Shown piece after piece: positions 55,738 to 64,000 of a DNA stretch of 64,000 nucleotides. The translations under genes and the position numbers were made by a program. Under the pieces are notes generated by a model, which made no database searches, was not told the origin of the DNA, and saw nothing but the letters and a program-made list of their open reading frames with translations. Origin of the DNA: Aquatica leii (Eukaryota; Arthropoda; Insecta; Coleoptera; Lampyridae); NCBI GenBank assembly GCA_035610365.1, contig CM069432.1, positions 15,314,001-15,378,000 of the forward strand, written 5' to 3'. Numbering within the stretch: position 1 is the first letter of the stretch; each line of letters starts with the position of its first letter.

Positions 55738-56010
55738 AGTTGTTGAGTTTATACGTCACTGTTCTTGTTCGAACGCACAACGGAGCAGTCTTATTAGGCC
55801 ATGTCGCGTTTTGCCACCAACGTCGAAGCTTTCCAACACTGGTGTCGCTACAAGGTCTACGCGTCTATATAGGGATCGTGCTGTCTTTTCAGATGTAAAA
55901 ACGCTGCCATTGCTTTTGCATTTCCTTCAGTCGCTTCTATTTATTATTTGCTGTCTCCTTCTTCTAATCGTTCTCTTCTCTTTCACCGGCGTCGCAAGCG
56001 TCGTAAGTTC
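55738..56010 (+). pseudogene. Gypsy A pol C-terminal tail remnant
   Basis: After the stop at 55735 the sequence still encodes VVEFIRHCSCSNAQRS (integrase zinc domain Cys region), then TSKLSNTGVATRSTRLYRD and a decayed basic end (GVASVV frame; RRRKRR in another frame). It is homologous to 741-947 and interrupted by frame changes. Confidence 0.65.
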
Positions 56011-57505
56011 TAATCTGTTTTGTTTTGCTTTAGGATTTTGAATTTTGGCTATTCTTTTGGTTCTTGTCTATAAACTTTTTGATTTGGTTCTTTGACAGCA
56101 ATTGATACGCTCTTGTTCTATGGCTATCTGTGATATCTTTTTTCCTATCTGTCTTTTTCTTTTTTATAAAATACAGGCGGTTGGTAGAGCACCGTAGGGT
56201 GGTCTCTCTTTTCGTTCTTCTACGGGGAGTAGAACGAATCAGGCATTTACATCGAGACTTATCTTTCTCCGTCTTTCTCTATTTCTTATCTTACCTATTT
56301 CTCATTTCTTTCTTCCTAGGCTTAGGCACTTTTTATGTGCCAACAATTCTTTTTTTCTTTTTGATCGTCTTTAAGGTTCAAATCTTGGGTGGTTAGTTGG
56401 ACATAGAAATATCTAGTCTTATCTTTCTTGTTTCTTTTGTTTTTTTTCTTTTATCTTGGTTTTTTTGCTTGAACACTTTCTTTTTTCTTTTTAGTAACTT
56501 GTTTTTTTATCGTTCACGCAACTATGTTTCTTTCCTTTTGCTACTCTTTCTGTTTCTCTTTTTTGGGTTTCTTTTGCTCTTGGAATATTCTAATCCGTTC
56601 TTCAGCATTTACGTTCCACTGTGACATTCCAACACAACGAGCACTGACTTATGACGTTCAACTGGCAACTGAAGCTTCTTGTTCTTCTTTATTGACTTTT
56701 ACTTCTTTTTCTTTTTTCTTTTGGTTTTGTTTTGAGTTTCGCGGTTTGGATTTCTCTTGGATTGGCACTCATTTAGTGGTAAGCTTTTTGGTGGTAGTCC
56801 GACTTGTGTCGACTTTTAATCATAATCTTCTTTTAGCTTGAGATTTCTTCGTTGGTTTTCTCTGCTTAGATCTTTAAGGTCTGTTTGGTATTTGGTAGAA
56901 GAATCTCATCGTCCGTTGACGACTTTTTGGGCACAACTGCATTAGTTTTTCTTTTTGACTTTTCTTCTAAATCCGCGTATCACAATTCAACACCTGCTAG
57001 ATACTTGGTTTTTCTTTTACTTTTTTAGTTTATTTAGCTTTGGGGACTTATATTTAGGGTTGGATTTGTATTTGTGGTTTGGGGCTTTACCGAATTTTAG
57101 GGCGTTGTCCTTGACTGTGGTCTAAACTTCTTTCTTTCTCGTACTTCTTCTTTTTCTCTTGGTTTTCTTGGTATTGTACGTCAGTGAGGTCTATGGGACT
57201 GCGTTGTTCTCTTGCTTTATAGCGTAACAACTGATGTTGACTTTCAACGAGTACCTGTTATGATACTTCTCTTCTTTTGGTTGAGTTTTTGGTTCTTTGG
57301 AGTATCATTCCGCTTCATGCGAATTTTGGACACATCTGGTTGGTGATGCCTAGCAAATTGGGAAAACTTTTCTTTACGTTTCTTCTTGGGTTGGGTGTTA
57401 TCGTATTTGGCTTGGTTTTGGCTTTCAGGGTTCTATTCTTGGCGTATATCTAAATTTCTATACTTGATTTTAGTTAGTGTCCACTTCCCAGGTTTTTATG
57501 TTGCT
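56011..57505 (+). other. T/C-rich 3' tail of Gypsy A
   Basis: About 1.5 kb dominated by TTCTTTT-type runs. Open frames at 56130-56396, 56397-56624 and 56524-56841 encode Phe/Leu-rich hydrophobic strings expected from composition; none shows an env-like signal or glycoprotein pattern. Gypsy B has a matching T/C-rich tail. Confidence 0.6.
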
Positions 57506-57513
57506 GGGGGAAA
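57506..57513 (+). other. Polypurine tract of Gypsy A
   Basis: GGGGGAAA directly before the 3' LTR. Confidence 0.6.
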
Positions 57514-57514
57514 T

Positions 57515-58691
57515 TTTTTATCTTAAAAGTTTGTAGTTCAATTCACGAGTACAAAAATTTATCTTCAAGTATGAAATTTGTCCTTAGGATTCTCTACTCT
57601 TTCGTCAAAATGTCAAATTTTAAATAGCTTATTTAAATTCACTTTCTGTAAGACATCAACGAGCTCTGTACTTTTACGACCGGTGCAACCTTCACCTTTA
57701 GATCGTTTCACGCAAACATGTAATTACATTTGTAAGGCTGAATCGGGGTAAGTCGTGTAATTTTTTCTATGTTGGGGGTTTAATTTGATTCTGTGTTAAT
57801 TGTCTGTAGCGGATTTTGCTACCCACCACATGTTTACCATTATCGCTAAAGATAACTTGTAGATGGCCTATTTGGGAAGCTTCACGTTATTGATAACGTC
57901 ATTTCTTATACACCGTCAAGGTTTGGAAACCTTCAGAATTATCCCTCTTTTGGAGATGAACTACAACAAAAACTGGGAAAACTTATGCTGTTAAGTCGAA
58001 GGGAAACGCTGCGCATTTGCGTTCTTAAATGATTGGATGTTAAAGACGACCTTTTACTTGTGTTAACATTATATGCTCGTTTATATTGGGTTTTATATTA
58101 CTTTTTAGGTAACTCAAGTACGGAATTAGCTAATCCCCTACTGGATAAAACCTAACTGTGAGTATTACTATTTCAATTTTTTTGATTTGTGCTTCGGTGA
58201 TCGTGTCGTTTATGACCGTACGTGCATGTTAGGTTAACACAAATAATAATATTTTTGTGCTTCACAAATCCATATGCAGTGCACGTTGAGTCTCGAAAGC
58301 TTAAATTGGTTGCGAATATACATTCAGACGTTATGTTTCTGTAAAAGTTTAAACCGACAGGGTCAGCTTGTTGCACGGTGTGTTGCTCACTATTCGATGC
58401 AACTTATAATCAATTCAACCCACGTATCTATATTTGCGAAAATGTATATTGATGTACCTTCATCTTTTGTGATAAAAAAATATATATTCTGTGTTATTAC
58501 TTCGGTGGTGTTATTTATTTTTTTCCAGCTATGGGTAGAGTTAGACGGTATCTCCCTAATTTAACCTTTAATCATCTTGGCGCCTTTGTTTTAGAATTAT
58601 GTTATAATTTCGCATCACAAAGTCTGCGATACCTCTGCGGAGAAGCTGTGCTAGCCGTTGCTTTGTCGAGGAATCTGATTTTCTCGTAACA
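57515..58691 (+). repeat. 3' LTR of Gypsy A
   Basis: 1177 bp, pair of 53085-54285; the first bases (TTTTATCTTAAAAG) are mutated relative to TGTTACGTTAAAAG, and the end TCTCGTAACA is intact. Confidence 0.85.
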
Positions 58692-58695
58692 TACT

Positions 58696-61666
58696 CTCAC
58701 AGAAACATCAAACTTCAAATGCCGTACATGAATTAATTCGTAATGCTTGCAACATTATTAAATAGTAATTTACGTAACAAGCGTCAAAAAGTATATCATA
58801 GCATAACGAATGCTAATGCGACGCGAGGCCGCACGGCCGAGTGTTGCATGTGAGTGAGTTATGCTATAAAATTTTCGACAAGAGTAACGTACATTATTTT
58901 TTGTGTTGCCTTTTGTAAAACTATATTCTTTTTTAAAAAAATAAAAAATACTATCAGAAATATGTTGGTACTACATATATTACTAAATCTGTCAAATTTG
59001 ACATTAGCTTTAATATCGTTTTTTTTCAATTTTAACTGAATTTCCAGCGTTTTTAAATGATTTTTCCACCTGTCGCATACTGGTTCTAATATAAGAACTG
59101 ACTTTGAACACTTAGCTTTATGTGGATTTCTAGTTTTCATTTTGCCACACTAAAGCTTTTTTCGCATATTACGTAACTACAAATATTGGCGTTTGCGATG
59201 TTGGCAACGTAAAAAAAATTAAATATCAGCACCAATAAAGAAAACTTCTAATCTTGTTAGCAACAGTTTGTAGTACACTGCACAATAACGTAACAAATCA
59301 GTTCAGTACAAAACTATATTAAACCTCTAGTGCGCAGTACAAATTTGTAGGTCGTATATTGCTGTAAAACGGACTGACTAAAGTGGCCGTTGTAACTAGA
59401 AGTAGAAATGAGCGTTATGACCAGGGTGGGCGTTGTGATCAGAGTTTAAAGTGGGCGTAGAAATTGAGATGTGTTTTGTTACTAAAAACGATTAAAAAGC
59501 ATTACGAATTACGACCAAGGTGGCAAATTATAAAAAACTTAGAAGGGTGATGTAACCAGTGAACGTTGTGACATAGAGCCTCTTTAACAACTAAATATTA
59601 ATTTTAAAACTGTTTAAAAAAACATAGGAGACATAATTTGACAGTAGCTTGTATTTCACTGTGTTCTTAAGATTTTCAAAACTTGTTTTTGTTTTCTTAG
59701 TTATGACCTTAGTTTTTCTGATCTAAATCATACACCTATAAGTATTTAATTTTTCAATCAGTTGCTTTTACTGTAACTTATTTTGCACTCACTGCAAAAA
59801 AAGGTTGATTGAAGTTTACAGGATTTAATAAGAAAAATGCAACGATCGATAACGATTGTTTAAATTATTTATTAAATATTCCAAAGAAAACAAATTAGGC
59901 TTTGTATTAAAACTGAACTATTAGAACAATTCGAGTTGATAAAAATGATGCAAACGGTAGGCTCATACTAAATTAAAGAGTTTCTCATTAAAAATTAAAC
60001 AAAAATTTGATTCTCCATTTATACTCACAATTTAACATTACTTTTAGTATGCATTTCTTTTATATTTTAAAGTACAATGCGCAATAATTAGACAGTATAA
60101 TTGCACAATTCCAATTCAGCGTTCTGATATTACAAATTACCATGAACTTACATACATTTATACTCCATTTCCATTATTGAGAAATGACCTAGTTTAAAAG
60201 ACAAATGTGAAATAAAACAAAATTAAAAACAGAGTTATTGATATTTAGATTACAGGCCAAGCAGTTATTTTTCCAGACTCTTCGTCTAACTGTAAATTCG
60301 TAAACAACTAAACCAACGCTATTATACAGTACTTACCACTAACACGAATAATTAATTTATGTTAAAGTTGCATGCAATAACATTTTTTAACTTAATCTTT
60401 TTGCTGAAAATATAATTACATAAATTAGATTCAAATAAATTAGCTATATCCACATCGGATATCTAGAGATCCTGAGGTATTTGTTATATAATTAACATAT
60501 TTAAAATAATCTTTGTCATTCTGAACTTTTGTTTCAATTAATTTATGACTTTATGTTGTTAAAAATTCGTTTGTTGCGTTTACGCCGATTTAGCATTTCC
60601 TTTGTGTTAATTAAGTGTAGATTCCATTATAAGTTATGTTTTTTTCTGACATTTGATATTATGTTCGTTTGTTTATTAACACCATTAAGAGTTTTATTTA
60701 GGTATCGTTGACATTTGATAATTTTTAGTTATTGGTGAAAATAAGTTTTTGGTTGCTCATGTTTAATTACGTCTTAAGTTAGTACCATGCATCTCTATTG
60801 TTTGCACTGTGATCATATGCGATTTCTTTTGATACTTTTTTTGTTGGAGCGTGTGTTAATTTATAGACAACGCGGTTATTGAGAAGAAGTTAAGATTTAA
60901 GACTAAATAAGTTTTACGTAAAAGAGGCAAAATTAAATAACAATAAATGAGGTTAGCATAAATCAAATTTTAAAAAATCCAGCCAGAAACAGTACAACTA
61001 CTAAGAATAAAAAAACATAAAGCAAACAAAAAGGTAGAAGACGTTAAAATTGACGATTTCTAAATAAATATAGACAGAACAATAAACACAAATTAAAATT
61101 ACAGACTACATAAAAAAATGTTGACTTTTGCACATTTTCTAATACTTCAATTTTACTGGCCTGTCTAATATACTTTTTAGTATCTTCATATCATTAAGCT
61201 TATTAAATTTCAAGAAAATATTCAAAATGGGCCCAAATTAACAAATAAATAAAACAAAAAGTAGTCATATTAGGGAAAGAATATTGTTTTTCTAAAGTTT
61301 AAAAAAATTTTGTTACGTATCGTTAACCAAAAAGTCGTATACTAGTTAAATTTTACTTCGTCACTGGTACGCCGACACCATTGTTTGGATTTTATTTGTT
61401 GTTATTTTATTTATTCTTATTTTATTCTGGATTTTTGACGTTTACGTGCATAACACTTGAACACCAGCTTATAATAACAAATCAAACCCAAAAAAAAGAT
61501 GTAAAGTATCATTGCAATGTTACGTGCAAAAGTTGGAACAATGACACTTGCTTGAAATAAAGTAACATAAACGGAGTTATGCCGTTGCTCAGTGAAGACG
61601 AGGTCGGTTATATTCAAAATTTCGTGATTATTTGGAAAACTTCAACGAGAATAAAATCATAAAGTC
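58696..61666. other. AT-rich DNA without recognised genes
   Basis: 58797-58862 repeats 5752-5815 (GCTAATGCGACGCGAGGCC). A 93-codon minus ORF (58859-59140, MKTRNPHKAKCSKSVLILEP) begins next to it and is unassigned. About 59380-59580 contains several GCGTTGTGAYCAG-like copies. Nothing is recognised from 59600 to 61666. Confidence 0.5.
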
Positions 61667-63264
61667 AAATCAAAGGGCGCCAGGACGCAGTAAAGCTCAA
61701 TGGACTTCTGGCCCTTGCTAACCACAAACCCGTTCCTGAAGGATACACTCTAAATGGACTTACCTTCATAGAGTGTATCTCACTAAATTCTGTAATAGAC
61801 AAACACATAAAGACCGACGGAATTAAAAGCTTGTTTACATTATCTTTTTAACATTTATTTAATCACTTAAATCAAAAAAAGCTATTAAAATTAACGCAAA
61901 TGAATAAAATTAAAAACAAAAAAAATTAAAGTTAATTGAATAAATGCAAAAAAATAAAACAATCAAAATTTTAAAGAAATAAAACACATAAGAACACTGG
62001 TAAATCTGAATTACCTAATGCACGGCCGTGTGCGCATTACATAGAAATTAGTTAAATATAAAATGTAATAAATTCATTTATTATAAAAACAGGATGAAGA
62101 TTTTAATAATAAATTTTTCGGTTAACGTCAAACAAATTTTCAACACAACGAAATTTTGTTATATAGTTTCGACAAATACGGACAATAATCATTTTTCTTT
62201 AAAAAAAACCAAAGCTTTTAAGACACTTAAACGCGTAAATAAAATTCACAAACTTTAAGTAAGCGGTACAAAATAAATACCTTAAATTGTCGTCGTCGTA
62301 AATCAAAGAAAGAACTTACCGTTGGTTCCTGGGTTGCCAGATGTAATCAGGAAGAAACGAAGGGTTCCTCATTAAAAAAAACTATGGACCGTCGGAAGGT
62401 TTTTCATGAGTCCCCACTAAGGCCAAAATTGTGAAACATAAACTTACGCACAAATCCACGCAACCAAACCGGTATTCAGTGAAATTCAATAATCCGTAAT
62501 TGCTTTACGAAATAGGAAAGTTGTTCCACTTGAACGATTCACTCTACCAATGTCCTAAACTTCAGCGGCACTTCTTCATCTAAAGGGGGCGACTTTAACC
62601 CTTGACAACTACATCCCGATACTTAAGTCATTTCGTAGGATTATCAGCCAACTAACTTCTTATTATCACCAAAATCACTTATATATATAACCTTATTCGA
62701 TTACCACTTCCCCAATGGCTGTGTTCAAAACTCCATAAAAGAAAACAATCTCCTTGTGAAGTGCAAAGAGGACGCAAACAGATCAAATAACGTCACAAAC
62801 GTAGTGTTGAGCCACGGTGTTTGTTCCGGCGTAAAAGTGTCAATTTGACCAAATATTATATTACATTACTGTCGTAAAGATTAAGCTGTCTAATAAATTA
62901 AAAGAATGATTTCATTCCCACGTCATTTAATCGATTTACACAAAGAACACAAGTACGACTGCACCGAGAGTAAATATAAACAAACGACTAAAATATATTT
63001 AATTACAATTATATGTCAAAAGGGAAACATAAATTATCACTGGAATTTTGATCGAACAAAGAAATTGTCAAATAAACACAATCGCAGAATACAGATGATT
63101 CAACAGCGTAACAAAATACAAAACTTTATCTACAACTTTGAATTATGACTTTGCATTTAAAAACGTAAATCAATCTGAAATTCATAAAACAAACCCAAAA
63201 TAACGTCAATTCAAATACCGGGTTCTTCACGAAAGTAATCAAACCACTTTAAACGACGGTTACA
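61667..63264 (-). repeat. Repeat D, copy 3
   Basis: 1598 bp; minus-strand TGTAACCGTCGTTTAAAG to GGCGCCCTTTGATTT. Keeps the perfect hairpin (61742-61752 with 61769-61779) and CACGGCCGTG at 62024. An 80-codon ORF at 62906-63148 is not conserved in the other copies. Confidence 0.7.
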
Positions 63265-63813
63265 GCAAGATAAATATTTTTTCAATTATGACAAAACAAT
63301 AAATAATTACATTTTGTAGTTAAATGACTCTTGACTAATACTTCAATAATTTGCTGAACGGGTATGTAAGGATCCACATCATATTTTAAAAATAGTTTAA
63401 CCTATGGTCAGAAAATAGTATATTCAATCGTTAATAAGGAATAGTAGTAATTACCAAGAAGTTTTAAAGTTTGCGGAATCGATAGGCGAGGCTGTAATTC
63501 ATACGAGTAGGCAATGCACATTCCTTAGTAATTATACAGTATACCTTTTCTGCATCAAATAAAATAAATAACTTAATGTTTGCTTACAATTACTTAGAAA
63601 TGTGTAATTTTTCCAATGCATAAACAAATAATTTGCACCGCGTTATAACACATTGACGCCATAGCAATTAATAGTTTTGGTAATATTTATTTTGTGTTAT
63701 TTAATAGGAGTATAACGTAAGTACAAAAACAATTTTCTAATTATTCCTATAAGGAAAGAATAGCATTCGCAATTTCTTGACAAAAATTTGTTTTGAGGGG
63801 ACAAAAGAAATTT
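63265..63813. other. AT-rich DNA, nothing recognised
   Basis: No ORF of note and no repeat shared with the rest of the window was seen. Confidence 0.5.
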
Positions 63814-64000
63814 GGGTGTGTGTGTGGGTGTGGGTGTGTGGGTGTGGGTGTGGGTGTGCGTGCGTGCGTGCGTGCGTGCGTGCGCGCGTGTGTGTGTGTT
63901 TGTGTGGGTGGGCGTGTGCGTGTGCGACTGCGCGTGGCGTGTGTGTGTGCGTGTGTGTGTGCGTGTGCGTGTGCTTGTGCGTGTGCGTGTGCGTGTTTCG
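63814..64000 (+). repeat. GT-rich microsatellite (to the window end)
   Basis: Imperfect (GT)n with GGGTGT, GCGT and GTGC variants, about 187 bp and continuing past the window. Alternating purine/pyrimidine tracts like this can form Z-DNA. Confidence 0.95.

Larger units (their letters stand above)
53085..58691 (+). mobile_element. Gypsy A, complete non-autonomous LTR retrotransposon
   Basis: The LTRs at 53085-54285 and 57515-58691 bracket a primer site, a gag-integrase fusion and a T-rich tail. A perfect 4-bp duplication TACT lies at 53081-53084 and 58692-58695. Protease, RT, RNase H and the integrase core are absent, so it needed another element for replication. The two LTRs differ at many positions, so the insertion is old. 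Confidence 0.9.

Noticed and set aside
56130-56841. Hydrophobic ORFs that could suggest an env-like membrane protein in Gypsy A
   Set aside because: They follow from the T-rich composition; there is no signal peptide, cleavage site or Cys pattern, and no counterpart in the Gypsy B tail.
58859-59140. 93-codon minus-strand ORF
   Set aside because: No domain recognised and ORFs of this size arise by chance in AT-rich DNA; not called as a gene.

Overview
This window is a transposable-element-dense stretch of an insect (or closely related arthropod) genome. The grounds are AT-rich DNA with no bacterial gene order, and insect-type Gypsy and BEL/Pao LTR elements, piggyBac-like transposases, an APE-type LINE and solo LTRs. 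I find no convincing single-copy host gene, tRNA, rRNA or CRISPR array. Nearly all coding sequence is broken transposon sequence, much of it nested. Family letters (A, B, C, D, E, M, X) are mine.

Layout. 1-5753: minus-strand Gypsy-B remnant (3' tail, pol tail with an 848-bp foldback insertion, gag fused to an integrase zinc domain, 5' LTR split by a 1.27-kb TIR transposon). 6776-19370: copy 1 of a composite locus, made of a minus-strand Gypsy (family M) with a nested piggyBac, a nested plus-strand Gypsy C and a 4.6-kb LINE. 19371-28206: copy 2 of that locus without the LINE, showing the intact LINE target. 28939-36029: BEL/Pao element with a perfect 5-bp target duplication, holding two solo LTRs and a hammerhead-bearing insertion. 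37381-45346: minus-strand Gypsy E holding a TIR element and another solo LTR. 45607-49365: piggyBac 2, split by repeat D. 50283-52223: solo LTR-B with a 737-bp MITE-like insertion, inside piggyBac 3. 53085-58691: Gypsy A with both LTRs and a 4-bp target duplication. 58692-63810: featureless AT-rich DNA plus a third repeat D. 63814-64000: GT-rich microsatellite.

Main discovery candidates. (1) Directly after pol of Gypsy M, where env or accessory genes usually lie, is an ORF with a TARG1/OARD1-like macro domain (both family catalytic residues present) joined to a CCCH zinc finger. An LTR retrotransposon carrying an ADP-ribose-processing domain is unusual. (2) Two hammerhead ribozyme motifs lie in two separate insertions. 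(3) Gypsy A and B share the same gag-to-integrase deletion, so they look like a propagating non-autonomous lineage that may have depended on a C-like partner. (4) The two composite copies form a natural filled/empty-site pair that orders the insertions.
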